From the NCBI RefSeq assembly GCF_026013415.1, contig NZ_JAPDOK010000011.1, forward strand, positions 1 to 64,000: a stretch of DNA of 64,000 bases, read 5' to 3'. Below the pieces are notes generated by a model that saw only the letters and a program-made list of their open reading frames with translations, did no database searches and was not told the DNA's origin. This document shows positions 1-8,387 of the stretch, one piece after another. Each line of letters begins with the position of its first letter. Positions within the stretch are counted from its first letter, which is position 1. This DNA is from Sphingomonas caeni (GTDB taxonomy: Bacteria; Pseudomonadota; Alphaproteobacteria; Sphingomonadales; Sphingomonadaceae). A program made the position numbers and the translations under genes.

Positions 1-97
1 CGACATAGCCGAGGCCGATGATGCCGATGGTGAAGTCGCGCTGGTCCACCTTCTCGAGAAGCCGGTCGAGCATCGGGGCAGGGGTTCCTTGCGTCAT
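1..97 (-). CDS. nucleotide-sugar dehydrogenase, N-terminal fragment (cut by window edge)
   Basis: Only the first 32 codons are in the window. They read through TIGIIGLGYV, the Rossmann NAD-binding GxGxxG of the UDP-glucose/UDP-GlcNAc 6-dehydrogenase family, preceded by a short helical leader ending LLEKVDQRD. This leader is typical of WbpA/WbpO-type enzymes, which oxidise UDP-N-acetylhexosamines to uronic acids. The ATG at 97 overlaps the stop of the upstream acetyltransferase (ATGA). A WbpA-type enzyme would supply the uronic acid that the amidotransferase module further along could modify. The exact substrate cannot be judged from this fragment. Confidence 0.75.
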   Translation of the reverse strand, partial: MTQGTPAPMLDRLLEKVDQRDFTIGIIGLGYV

Positions 98-654
98 GGC
101 GCGATCGCGCGCTGCTTGATGGGGAGGGCGGGGGCCCCCGCATAGACGGTCCATGCGTCGAGGTCGCGCGTCGCGACGCTGCCGAGTCCGAGAACGGCAC
201 CGCGGCCGATGGTGACGCCCGGGCCGACCACCGCCCTGGCCGCGACCCAGGCGCCGGGCTCGAGCGTGATGGGGCGCGTGATCAGGTCGAAGCCCCGGGC
301 GGACCAGTCATGGCTGCCGGTGCACAGATAGGCGCCCTGCGACACGCAGCAGTCGGCGCCGATGGTCACGGGGGCGAGATTGTCGATCCACGCCCGCTCG
401 CCGATCCAGCTATTGTCGCCGATCGCCAGCCGCCACGGGAATTTGACGCGAACGCCGGGCTTGAGGACGACCTTCGCGCCGATCTTCGCGCCGAACAGCG
501 AAAGCAGCGCGCGGCGGTGCCAGCTGCCGGGCAGGAATGAGGAGACGAAGATCGCCTCGACGAGAATCCACAGCAGTTCGACCAGCGCCGGACGGCCGCG
601 CGTGAAATCCGCGGGCGGGCGATAGGCGCCGAGATCGGGGACGGGGTCGGCCAC
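94..654 (-). CDS. WcaF-like acetyltransferase (left-handed beta-helix)
   Basis: 186 aa, the usual size for putative colanic acid biosynthesis acetyltransferases. The N-terminal half has a hydrophobic segment (WILVEAIFVSSFLPG) and then KIGAKVVLKPGVRVKFPWRL; hexapeptide repeats follow (IGDNSWIGERAWI, VTIGADCCVSQGAYL). The C-terminus has GVTIGRGAVLGLGSVAT and YAGAPALPIK, as in the LbH acyltransferase fold. CTGSHDW carries the histidine expected at the CoA/acceptor site. It probably O- or N-acetylates a sugar of the repeat unit, in the cytoplasm or at the membrane. It is coupled downstream to the dehydrogenase by a 4-base overlap. Confidence 0.8.
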   Translation of the reverse strand: MADPVPDLGAYRPPADFTRGRPALVELLWILVEAIFVSSFLPGSWHRRALLSLFGAKIGAKVVLKPGVRVKFPWRLAIGDNSWIGERAWIDNLAPVTIGADCCVSQGAYLCTGSHDWSARGFDLITRPITLEPGAWVAARAVVGPGVTIGRGAVLGLGSVATRDLDAWTVYAGAPALPIKQRAIAP

Positions 655-657
655 GCG

Positions 658-1746
658 TCAGGGCGCCAGCAGCGCGTCGTAATGGCGGTGAAACTGCATT
701 GCGATACCGCCCCATTCGAACCGCTCCGCCACCATGGCGGCGCCCCTTTCGCCCATCGCGCGCCGCGTCGCGACCGGACAGGCGATCGCGGCGCGGAGCC
801 CTTCGAGGATCGCATCCTCCTCCGGATCGACCCACCAGCCGCAATCCTGCGTAACCAGCAGCTCCCAGGGCGCGCCCCGCGTGGTGAGCACCGGGACCTC
901 ATAGGCGAGCGCTTCCGCCACCGCCACGCCGAAATTCTCGCTATGGGTGGGGAGGACGAACAGGTCCGCGGTCTGGAACAGCGCGTCCTTTTCGGCCCCA
1001 TAGACGGGGCCGCGCAGATGGACCTCGGCGCCGAGGCCCAGTTCGGCGATCAGCGCGGCGATCTCGGCGGCGTGGCCGTCCTCGTCGGGGCCCGCAATGA
1101 CGAGCTGCCAGCCCCGGGGGCCAAGGCGGCCCCAGGCGCGGACCAGCATCGGCAGGCCCTTTTTCGGGTGGATGCGGCTGACGAACAACGCGGTGCGCAG
1201 TCCGCGCGGGGTGGGAGCGACGCGGTCCGTCGCGGCGTGATCGGGGAGCGAGACGCCGTTGGCGACCACGGCGAAATTGCCCTTGAGGCCGAGCGCGCGG
1301 GCGTTGGTCTCTTCCGCCTCGGCAGTGGCGTGGAGCAGATCGGCGGTGGCGAGATCGCGGCGCTGGTAGAGCGCCCAGGCGATGCGCTTCTTGAGGCGGC
1401 GATGGTTGATCGCCCAGGGTTCGAGCATGCCCCTGAGGCTCACCGCGCGCGGGATGCGGCGCCTGCGGGCAACGCCGGCGATGGCGTGGTTGTGGGGGAG
1501 CCAGATGCCGTTGTCGTGAATGATGTCGGGCGTGCCGAACCGGTCCAGCGCCTCGCCCAGCGTGCCGGAAAGCGGGGTCAGGCCGGGCTCGGCGGGGACG
1601 GTGGGCGAGGCGGTGGCGGTGCCGTCGGGCGACCAGAGGCCGACCGCGATCCCGCGCCGGGCCAGCGCCGCGCCGAGTGCAGGAACCGAATAAGCGGGAC
1701 CTCCGGTATCCGGATCGAAGCTCGCGCCCGCGAGGAACAGCCTCAT
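658..1746 (-). CDS. GT4-like glycosyltransferase
   Basis: 362 aa from the ATG at 1746, which overlaps the upstream stop (ATGA); the open frame continues upstream, but only through the neighbouring gene. A GT-B fold is indicated by the N-terminal GGPAYSVPALGAALARRG and by the C-terminal donor domain with LFVSRIHPKKGLPMLVRAW and ENFGVAVAEALAYEVPV, the E-x7-E signature of family 4. It probably transfers one sugar from a nucleotide-sugar donor to the growing lipid-linked glycan on the cytoplasmic side. Donor and acceptor cannot be read from sequence. It ends 3 bases before the acetyltransferase start. Confidence 0.85.
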   Translation of the reverse strand: MRLFLAGASFDPDTGGPAYSVPALGAALARRGIAVGLWSPDGTATASPTVPAEPGLTPLSGTLGEALDRFGTPDIIHDNGIWLPHNHAIAGVARRRRIPRAVSLRGMLEPWAINHRRLKKRIAWALYQRRDLATADLLHATAEAEETNARALGLKGNFAVVANGVSLPDHAATDRVAPTPRGLRTALFVSRIHPKKGLPMLVRAWGRLGPRGWQLVIAGPDEDGHAAEIAALIAELGLGAEVHLRGPVYGAEKDALFQTADLFVLPTHSENFGVAVAEALAYEVPVLTTRGAPWELLVTQDCGWWVDPEEDAILEGLRAAIACPVATRRAMGERGAAMVAERFEWGGIAMQFHRHYDALLAP

Positions 1747-3080
1747 CGCGCCGGCAGCGCGGCGCCGGCGGGGTACGGCATCGGCGGGACCTCGCGGCGG
1801 ATCACCGCGCGGATCTTCACCTGGGTCTGATGGTGGATCATCCACACCCAGGTCCAGAACAGCAGCATGTTCGCATTGCCGGCCGCCAGCAGCCAGGATT
1901 CGAATACGGCATGGCCGAGCGCACCGACCACCAGCGCGAAGGGCAGGGCGGCGAGCGGCCAGCTCTCGCGCGGGAGCACGCGGGCGCGGCCCGAATGGGC
2001 GATCGCGCGGATGAGCGTGAAGCCGATGGCGGTGAGGAGGCTGATCAGCCCGAAGATGCCGAGCTCGACCATCGCCATGATGTAGGAGGAGTGGAAGTGC
2101 AGCCCCTGGTGCCGCACGAACTTATAGGCCTCCGCCCTAATCAGATCCTGCGAGGTGCCCAGCCCATAGCCGGTCACGGGCCGTTTCTGGAACAGGTCCC
2201 AGCCGATCCGCCAGACCTCTTCGCGGCCGCTCAAGGGGCTGATGCCGACGTCGCGGATCGACCAGTTGAGGCCCAGGGTCTGGATCATGTAGATCTTGAT
2301 CGGATACCACCAGCCGATCAGGATGATCAGCCCCACCATCGCCAGCAGCACGGTGAATCCGGGCCCGCGCCGGTACATCCAGAAGGCGCCCATCGACAGG
2401 CCGATCCAGATCACCGCGGCGCGCGAATTGGTCGCCCAGACGAGGAAGAAGCCGACAATGAAGAAGGCCGCGTGCCAGACCACCCAGCCTGGCCGCCGCT
2501 CGATGCAACCGGCGAGGAAGATCACCAGCGACGGCGCCAGGATCATGCCGAGCGTGTTGGGATTGTCGGTCCAGGCGGTCAGGCCCGCTCCGCGCCCGAG
2601 GTTCAATCCGGCGAGGACGAAGAGCACGGTGATGACGATCATGACCCGCCCGAAGGTCGCCAGCAGCTCGAAATAGGCGCGGCGCGAATCGGTCGCGACG
2701 ACCAGCGCCGAGACGACATAGCCGACAAGGATCGTGCCACCGACGGTGATGAGCGAAAGCAGGCTGAAGCCGCGATCGACGCTGCTCCAGATGGTCATCA
2801 CCCCGACGACGAACAGTGCCGACATCGGCAGCATCACAGCCACCGGAAGCGTCGGAGAGGGGCGCGCCGCGAGGATATAGGCCGAGGTCATCAGCAGCAG
2901 GATGAGCGGCACCCACTTGGCCTGGATCAGCAGCGCGGTGAGCGGCGACGAGAAGGCGTTGGCGAGATAGAAGGCGATCAGCGTCAACACCAACACCGCC
3001 AGGAAACGCGGCGGCATCCGCGGGGACCGCTGCACGGCCTGATCGAGACCGAGCAAGGTGGGGAACAGCTTGTTGCTCAC
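1743..3080 (-). CDS. O-antigen polymerase/ligase-like membrane protein (Wzy_C family)
   Basis: About 445 aa with ten or more hydrophobic segments. The hallmark stretch is GREEVWRIGWDLFQKRPVTG, then YGLGTS and a periplasmic-loop HFHSSYI, matching the Wzy_C/WaaL core. ATNSRAAVIWIGL resembles the conserved Arg loop just before it. The GTG at 3080 overlaps the upstream TGA (GTGA) and fits operon style; another in-frame GTG lies at 3092. WaaL joins polymer to lipid A core, Wzy polymerises repeat units, and sequence alone does not separate them. Because the locus also has Wzm/Wzt, a ligase or a side-chain polymerase role are both possible. Confidence 0.8.
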   Translation of the reverse strand: MSNKLFPTLLGLDQAVQRSPRMPPRFLAVLVLTLIAFYLANAFSSPLTALLIQAKWVPLILLLMTSAYILAARPSPTLPVAVMLPMSALFVVGVMTIWSSVDRGFSLLSLITVGGTILVGYVVSALVVATDSRRAYFELLATFGRVMIVITVLFVLAGLNLGRGAGLTAWTDNPNTLGMILAPSLVIFLAGCIERRPGWVVWHAAFFIVGFFLVWATNSRAAVIWIGLSMGAFWMYRRGPGFTVLLAMVGLIILIGWWYPIKIYMIQTLGLNWSIRDVGISPLSGREEVWRIGWDLFQKRPVTGYGLGTSQDLIRAEAYKFVRHQGLHFHSSYIMAMVELGIFGLISLLTAIGFTLIRAIAHSGRARVLPRESWPLAALPFALVVGALGHAVFESWLLAAGNANMLLFWTWVWMIHHQTQVKIRAVIRREVPPMPYPAGAALPAR

Positions 3081-3715
3081 GGCTTGCGGCACTCGATTCC
3101 GAGACAGTCGATCCAGCGGCTCTCATCCTCGATGGCGGAGAGGGCGGGGTTGGCGTTGTCGCCGAACTGCGCGCGCCGGATCGCGATGAAACCCGTGGCG
3201 GCCAGTTCGCTCGCGAGCGACCTGTAATCCCACATCCAGCGATGCTGCGCGTTGCCCAGCATGTCGCGGATCGAGGCGCCGAGTCCGCGCGGGCGGGTTT
3301 CCTGGCCCATGATCGTATCGCGGACGAACTTGACCGCGGCATCGTCGTCGTTGCTCGCCTTGTACTGATCGATCAGCACCTCGAGATCGGGGACGACCAG
3401 CCGGAAGATGCCGCCGGGCTGGAGGATGCGGAAGGTCTCGGCGAGCGCGGCGCGGAAGCCGTCGAGCGGGAGATGCTCGAGCACATGCGAGCAATAGACC
3501 AGCTCCGCGGCATTGTCCGCGACCGGCAGGCGGCGGGTGACATCGCCGAACTCGGCATTCTCCGGAAAGGGCGCGCCCACCCGGCGCAGCAGCAGCCCGA
3601 GCAGCGGCAGCCTTTTGGCGCGCAGCGTCGGCGAGGCGTCGAAGTTGCGCCAGCCGGCGGGCGCCGAAAGCCCGCAGCCATATTGAACGAAACGATTGGT
3701 GGCGGCGTCAGCCAT
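3077..3715 (-). CDS. SAM-dependent methyltransferase-like protein
   Basis: 212 aa. The N-terminus YGCGLSAPAGWRNFDASP replaces the usual glycine-rich SAM loop and is typical of a class I subgroup found in polysaccharide loci. VYCSHVLEHLPLDGFRAAL and RILQPGGIFRLVVPDLE are the post-I and motif III regions. It probably methylates a sugar or a glycan terminus. The frame overlaps the downstream polymerase start by 4 bases and the upstream glycosyltransferase stop by 8 bases. The substrate is unknown, and the degenerate motif I leaves some doubt about catalysis. Confidence 0.75.
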   Translation of the reverse strand: MADAATNRFVQYGCGLSAPAGWRNFDASPTLRAKRLPLLGLLLRRVGAPFPENAEFGDVTRRLPVADNAAELVYCSHVLEHLPLDGFRAALAETFRILQPGGIFRLVVPDLEVLIDQYKASNDDDAAVKFVRDTIMGQETRPRGLGASIRDMLGNAQHRWMWDYRSLASELAATGFIAIRRAQFGDNANPALSAIEDESRWIDCLGIECRKP

Positions 3716-4895
3716 TCAAGCTTTCCTCGGTCCGCTGCTTCGTCGCCGCCAATGCGCCCGAAATCAAGTTGTTCGCGGCGAATTCCTCGCCCTGGGCGAT
3801 CGCGGTCGCGCGCGCGGCGGCGCCGAGGCCGGCGGCGAGCGCGGGATCGGCGAGCAGTTTCTCGATCGCCTGGGCATAGCCGCCGATCTCGCCTACGGGC
3901 ACGAGATAGCCATTCTCGCCATCCTGGACGAGCTCGGTCGCCGCGCCGACACGGTCGGAGGAGATGACCGGCGTGCCCGCCGCCATCGCCTCGTTCACCA
4001 CCGCGCCCCAGGGCTCGTGCGACGAGGGCAGGATCATCGCGGTGGCGATCGACATCAGCCCGGCGATCAACGCCGGATCCTTGAGCCAGCCGGTAAAGAT
4101 CACGCGCGGATCGCCCGCCGAGGCCTCGCGCAGCACGCCCATCTGGTCGCCATCGCCGACGATGACGAGCACCGCATCCTCGGCGCTCCTCGCCCGGCGG
4201 AAGGCCTTGATCGCATCGAGCGGGCGCTTGGCGTCGATCAGCCGGCCGACGAAGAGCAGGATCGGCGCGTTCGAGGGGATGCCGAGTTCGGCGCGGAGCG
4301 GTCCCTCGCCGCCGACCTCGGCCAGGCGCTTTGCCTCGGCGACGATCGTGCTGGTGTCGGGGGTGTTCGGGAAGAAATGCATCGGCGCGTTGCTCGGGCC
4401 GAAACGCGCGAGATAATCGCCCGCCTCACGCCCGACCGGAAGGCCGAACGCCATGCCGCGCACCATCCAGCCCGCCACCACGCGCTTGACGAACCAGCGC
4501 CAGCCGCTGGTCGAGGAGCTGCGCGCGCTGGTCTCGCAGCTGATGCCGTAGGGGACGCCGTTGCGGCGGCACCAGCGCGCCGCCGCCCACATCGTCGGAT
4601 GGACATAGCCGGAAAGGATCACGACGTCGGGCTTGAATGCCGCGAGCGCATTGCCGACGCCGGGGTTCCATTTGATCGAGAAGGGATTGACCTGTCCGGC
4701 GGGGCGCCACTGATGGCCTTCGAGGATATCGGGCTTCAAATCGCCGAAATCGAGCGTCCAGTCGCGCCCGGGTTCGCTTCGTGCGCAATAGGCGAGGCGG
4801 AATGCGCCGGGCCATTCGTCGGCGACGCGCTTCTGGACGCCCAGCCGATAGGGCGTGGGGATATCGTCGAGATAGTAGAGGCGCTTGCCCGTCAT
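3708..4895 (-). CDS. GT4-like glycosyltransferase
   Basis: 395 aa, GT-B fold. The N-terminal acceptor domain starts RLYYLDDIPTPYRLGVQKRV and includes PDVVILSGYVHPTMWAAARW. The donor domain has LLFVGRLIDAKRPLDAIKAF, VIVGDGDQ and EPWGAVVNEAMAAGTPVISS, the family 4 E-x7-E signature near residue 305. The start ATG at 4895 forms an ATGA overlap with the glycosyltransferase upstream. It is likely a cytoplasmic enzyme assembling the locus glycan; the donor is not predictable. Confidence 0.88.
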   Translation of the reverse strand: MTGKRLYYLDDIPTPYRLGVQKRVADEWPGAFRLAYCARSEPGRDWTLDFGDLKPDILEGHQWRPAGQVNPFSIKWNPGVGNALAAFKPDVVILSGYVHPTMWAAARWCRRNGVPYGISCETSARSSSTSGWRWFVKRVVAGWMVRGMAFGLPVGREAGDYLARFGPSNAPMHFFPNTPDTSTIVAEAKRLAEVGGEGPLRAELGIPSNAPILLFVGRLIDAKRPLDAIKAFRRARSAEDAVLVIVGDGDQMGVLREASAGDPRVIFTGWLKDPALIAGLMSIATAMILPSSHEPWGAVVNEAMAAGTPVISSDRVGAATELVQDGENGYLVPVGEIGGYAQAIEKLLADPALAAGLGAAARATAIAQGEEFAANNLISGALAATKQRTEESLNG

Positions 4896-6013
4896 GCGCG
4901 CACCCTAAGCCGGCGCTCGATCGTGTCGAGCGTGGCGCGAGCGACCTGCTGCCAGGTGAAGCGCGCCTCGACGCGGCGGCGCGAGACTTCGCCCATGCCT
5001 TCCCGGGCATCGGTGGGGAGCGCGAGGAAGGCGCGGATCGCCTGCGCGAGCGCTTCGCTCGATCCCGGGGCAACGACGAAACCATTATCCTTGCCGACCA
5101 TCGTCGTCACCGCGCCGATATCGGTCGCGATCACCGGCAGGCGACAGGCCATCGCCTCGAGGATCACCGTCGGCATGCCTTCATAGAGGCTGGCAAAGAT
5201 GAAGCCGTCGCTGGCGTGGTAGCGCGCGAACAGCTCGGCATCGTCGAGGCGGCCGGCGAATTCGATGCTCGGGCCGGCGAAGCGCGCCTTGAGATCGTCG
5301 CCGAGGGGCCCCGAACCGACGATGGTGAGGTGCGCGCCCTCGATCCCGGCGAACGCCTCGCAGAGATAGGCGACGCCCTTGTTGTGTTCGAGCCGCCCGA
5401 CAAAGACGAAGCGGGCCGGGCCGGGTTCGGGTCTGGTGCCGGCGGGAAAGCTGTCGATGTAGTCGAGGTCGACCGCGTTGGGCAGGACATCGACCTTGTC
5501 GTCGGGGACGCCGAGGAAATCGCGCACCTCTTGGGTCATGCCCCCGCCCAGCGAGACGGTGCGGTCCGCCAGCCGCGCCTGTTTGCGCCCGGCCCAGCGC
5601 ATCGGGAGCGACTTGAGCGTCTGGGTGAGGCCGACGGTCTTGAACATCTCCAGCCCGTGGGGATTGTAGAGCGTGAGCGCCTTGGGACCCTTGCCGGCCA
5701 GATAGGCCCAGCCGTTGAAGCCCTGGCAATAGACCGCGTCGAAGTTCCCCGCAGCGAGATGCGGCGCGGCGAGCTTCGAGAAAAGATAGTTGGCGCGCAG
5801 CCAGAGGCGCGATTGCGGCCAGGGGAATTGGGTGAGTTTGTACGGGTTGCCCGCCGCGGCGAAGGCCGCCGCCTGATCGGGCTCCAGCGCGGGGATCACC
5901 ACCTCAACCTCCGCTCCCAGGGCCGCCATGTGCGTCGCCAGGAAATGGGTATGGCGCTCCATCCCGCCCATCAGGAACGGAAAGATGCCGTGATTGATGA
6001 TCGCGACGCGCAT
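4892..6013 (-). CDS. GT4-like glycosyltransferase
   Basis: 373 aa from the ATG at 6013 (MRVAIINHGIFPFLMGGMER). The frame stays open far upstream, but only as a shadow of the epimerase gene. The G-G-M-E-R loop and HTHFLATHMAALG are the N-terminal GT4 signature; the donor domain has FVFVGRLEHNKGVAYLCEAF, LTIVGSGPLGDDL and ASLYEGMPTVILEAMACRLP. It probably adds one residue of the repeat unit. It starts 8 bases after the epimerase stop and ends in an ATGA overlap with the next glycosyltransferase. Confidence 0.88.
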   Translation of the reverse strand: MRVAIINHGIFPFLMGGMERHTHFLATHMAALGAEVEVVIPALEPDQAAAFAAAGNPYKLTQFPWPQSRLWLRANYLFSKLAAPHLAAGNFDAVYCQGFNGWAYLAGKGPKALTLYNPHGLEMFKTVGLTQTLKSLPMRWAGRKQARLADRTVSLGGGMTQEVRDFLGVPDDKVDVLPNAVDLDYIDSFPAGTRPEPGPARFVFVGRLEHNKGVAYLCEAFAGIEGAHLTIVGSGPLGDDLKARFAGPSIEFAGRLDDAELFARYHASDGFIFASLYEGMPTVILEAMACRLPVIATDIGAVTTMVGKDNGFVVAPGSSEALAQAIRAFLALPTDAREGMGEVSRRRVEARFTWQQVARATLDTIERRLRVRA

Positions 6014-6021
6014 CGCCGGAG

Positions 6022-6933
6022 TCAGGCCACCAGCTCGGCAAGGGTGCGTTCGAGGGGGATTTCGGGCTTCCAGCCGGTCGCATGGTTGAGCTTGGCGATG
6101 CCCGCGAGCAGGCTGGGGCGCTCGACCTTGCGGACACGGGCCTGGTCCTGGACGATCTCGATCTTCTCGCCGAGCGCGGCCGAGAACATGTCGACCACGT
6201 CCACGACGCTGTACTGCCGGTTCGCGCCGATGTTGAACACGTCGGAGCCGGTTGCGACATGGTCGCTCGCGGCGAGGATCGCGCGGGCCATGTCGCGCGC
6301 GTCGATATAGTCGCGGCGCGGATCGAGATTGCCGAGCGCGATCGTGCGCTTGCCCGCGATCAGCTGGACCATGATGTCGGGCAGCAGATGCGGGTTGGTC
6401 TCGCGGTGGCCGACCGCGTTGAACAGGCGGCCGACCGCGACCGCCTTGCGGTGCGCGGCGCCCCAGCCGCGCACCAGCGCCTCGCCCGCGGCCTTGGTGG
6501 CGCCATAGACGTCCATCGGGTCGATCGGGTCGGTCTCGAGATGCTCGCCTTCCTTGGGGGGATAGACCGCCGCGGTCGAGGCGAAGAACAGGCGTTCCGC
6601 GGGCGTGCCGGCCAGCGCATCGAGCAGGTTCTGCGTGCCCTGGATGTTGATCATCACCGATTCGGTCGGGTGCTCGTTGCAATAGGGGATGAAGTGGATC
6701 GCGGCGAGGTGGAAGACCCGCTCGGGCGCGAGCCCGGCGACGGTCTTCGCCATCCAAGCCGCGTCGCGCAGGTCGCCCTCATGAACCTGCTTCACGGGCA
6801 GGCCGGGCAGATGCTCGCGCCGCCCGTTGAAGAAATTGTCGATGACATGAACCTCGTCACCGCGCGCCATCAGCTCGTCCACGACATGCGACCCGATGAA
6901 CCCCGCACCGCCGGTAACAAGAACTCGCTGCAT
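6022..6933 (-). CDS. NAD-dependent sugar epimerase/dehydratase
   Basis: 303 aa from the ATG at 6933, preceded by an AGAGGATC ribosome site. TGGAGFIGSHVVDELMARGD is the Rossmann motif; FASTAAVYPP and VYGATKAAGEALVRGW supply the Ser and YxxxK of the extended short-chain dehydrogenase active site. Such enzymes are UDP-glucose 4-epimerases, UDP-glucuronate epimerases or GDP-sugar dehydratases; the C-terminal region does not let me choose. It is the first gene of the leftward cluster ending at 1, and it is divergent from the glycosyltransferase at 7013. Confidence 0.85.
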   Translation of the reverse strand: MQRVLVTGGAGFIGSHVVDELMARGDEVHVIDNFFNGRREHLPGLPVKQVHEGDLRDAAWMAKTVAGLAPERVFHLAAIHFIPYCNEHPTESVMINIQGTQNLLDALAGTPAERLFFASTAAVYPPKEGEHLETDPIDPMDVYGATKAAGEALVRGWGAAHRKAVAVGRLFNAVGHRETNPHLLPDIMVQLIAGKRTIALGNLDPRRDYIDARDMARAILAASDHVATGSDVFNIGANRQYSVVDVVDMFSAALGEKIEIVQDQARVRKVERPSLLAGIAKLNHATGWKPEIPLERTLAELVA

Positions 6934-7012
6934 GTGATCCTCTGGCTGGCCCCGCGGCGCGAACGGCCCGGCAGGGGCGCTATAGTCAGGAAGTGTCCGT
7001 GGAGAAAGGACT

Positions 7013-8158
7013 ATGCGCGGCCCGCATGGCCCCGCTATCTGCCGCGCCATGATCCGGGTCGGCTATACCCAGCGCCACTATGCCGCGGCGCGCAACTTCG
7101 TCGAGGCGCAGACGCCGGGCGTCGAGCTGGTGCGCGCGGGGAATGTGTTTCGCTATCCCGATTACGCGCTGTTCAAGGCGTTCGGACATGTCGATCCGCT
7201 GCTGGGGAACCTGCATTGGGGCGGGGGCGGGGTCGATCTGCTCCATTTCTTCAACACGATGAGCCTGGGCCGGACGCCGTGGGTGACGACGTTCGAAACC
7301 ATCCTGCCGCGCTGGACCGAGACACGCGGCTGGGCGGTGCGGCCGGGGCTCAGGCTGCTTGCGGGGAAGCCTTGCCGGCGGCTGATCGCGCTTTCGCAAT
7401 GTGCGGCGGATTTTCAGCGGGGGTTTCTCGCCGACACGCCCGATATGGCCGAGGCGATCCGGGCGAAGGTGACGGTGCTCCATCCGCCGCAGCGGTTGCT
7501 GGCGGATGCGCCTGCGGCGGCGGAAGCGACGATCCGGCTGGCGATTGTCGGGGCCGATTTTTTCCGCAAGGGGGGGCGCGAGGTGCTGCGCGCGGTCGAT
7601 CGCTTGCTGGCAGAGGGCGCACCGCTGCACCTGACGATCGTCTCGACCATGGCGATCGGGGACTATGCGACGCATGCGACGGCAGAGGATCTGGCCGAGG
7701 CGAGGCGGGTGATCGCGAAATGGCCCGGCGCGATCGAGCGTATCGCGCGCTTGTCCAATGATGCGGTGCTCGACCTGTTCCGCCGCAGCCATGTCGCACT
7801 GCTGCCGACCTGGGCGGAGACCTATGGCTATTCGGTGCTTGAGGCGCAGGCGGCGGGGTGCCCCGTGCTCACCACCGACATCCGCGCGCTGACCGAGATC
7901 AATGACGACGCGGCCGGCTGGGTAATCGCGGTGCCGAAACTGGCGAACGGCAATGGGGTGATCGGGACGGCGGCGGAGCGGGCGGTGTTCGCGGAGCTGC
8001 TCGAGGCGGGCATCGAGGCGAAGCTGCGGGCGATTCTGACCGATCCGGGGGTGATTGCGGCAAAAGGTGCGGCGTCATTGGCGCGGATTCGGGCGCAGCA
8101 TGATCCTGCCGCGCATGGGGAGCGGCTGGCGGAGATTTATCGGGAAGCTTTGACCTAG
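7013..8158 (+). CDS. GT4-like glycosyltransferase
   Basis: Up to 381 aa. The ATG at 7013 has a good ribosome site (GGAGAAAGG) just upstream; an in-frame ATG at 7049 starts closer to the conserved IRVGYTQRHYAAARN but has none, so 7013 is preferred. The C-terminal half has AIVGADFFRKGGREVLRAVD and ETYGYSVLEAQAAGCPVLTT, the family 4 donor signature. It is the only rightward gene of the polysaccharide locus, divergent from the epimerase. It ends where a palindrome-rich 229-base intergenic stretch begins. Confidence 0.82.
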   Translation: MRGPHGPAICRAMIRVGYTQRHYAAARNFVEAQTPGVELVRAGNVFRYPDYALFKAFGHVDPLLGNLHWGGGGVDLLHFFNTMSLGRTPWVTTFETILPRWTETRGWAVRPGLRLLAGKPCRRLIALSQCAADFQRGFLADTPDMAEAIRAKVTVLHPPQRLLADAPAAAEATIRLAIVGADFFRKGGREVLRAVDRLLAEGAPLHLTIVSTMAIGDYATHATAEDLAEARRVIAKWPGAIERIARLSNDAVLDLFRRSHVALLPTWAETYGYSVLEAQAAGCPVLTTDIRALTEINDDAAGWVIAVPKLANGNGVIGTAAERAVFAELLEAGIEAKLRAILTDPGVIAAKGAASLARIRAQHDPAAHGERLAEIYREALT

Positions 8159-8190
8159 TTGCGCCCCTGCGAAGGCGGGGCCCCAGCCTT
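8159..8190. repeat. sphingomonad-type intergenic palindrome, partial copy
   Basis: The sequence CCCCTGCGAAGGCGGGGCCC just after the glycosyltransferase stop resembles one arm of the dispersed palindromes seen complete at 38,139-38,216 and 39,803-39,873 (core GGCGAAGGCC). Only one arm is recognisable here. Confidence 0.45.
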
Positions 8191-8210
8191 GTCAGTACAC
8201 GTCCCAGTAT

Positions 8211-8236
8211 GTGAAAGTTGACACTAACTTTACACT
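8211..8236. promoter_or_regulatory. AT-rich inverted/direct repeat, possible protein-binding site
   Basis: GTGAAAGTT at 8211-8219 and AACTTTACAC at 8226-8235 form an inverted repeat with one bulged base. The same bases contain two tandem copies of TT(G/T)ACACT, 11 bases apart. It lies in the 229 bases between two converging genes, so it has no obvious gene to control. A GC-rich hairpin (CGGCCGG/CCGGCCG, 8316-8334) follows and may act as a bidirectional terminator. Confidence 0.4.
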
Positions 8237-8387
8237 GATCGCGCATGTTTCCCACCGCGCGGTTTCCCGGGGGGAACTCCAGGTTCGGCAGGTGCGGACC
8301 GACAGGGTCAAAGAGCGGCCGGGGCGACCGGCCGCGCGAGCCAAGCAGGCGAAATCCTACATTGCAAGGGCTTGGGGCCGGCCTCGA

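Noticed and set aside
1677..5186. Long rightward open frames (about 496-516 aa) across the polysaccharide genes
   Set aside because: They are rich in Arg, Ala, Gly, Asp and His with no motif, and lie antisense to clear GT, Wzy-like and methyltransferase genes: shadows of high-GC coding DNA.
4892..6757. 621-aa leftward frame as a fused epimerase-glycosyltransferase
   Set aside because: The N-terminal part is an out-of-frame shadow of the epimerase; the true gene starts at the ATG at 6,013.
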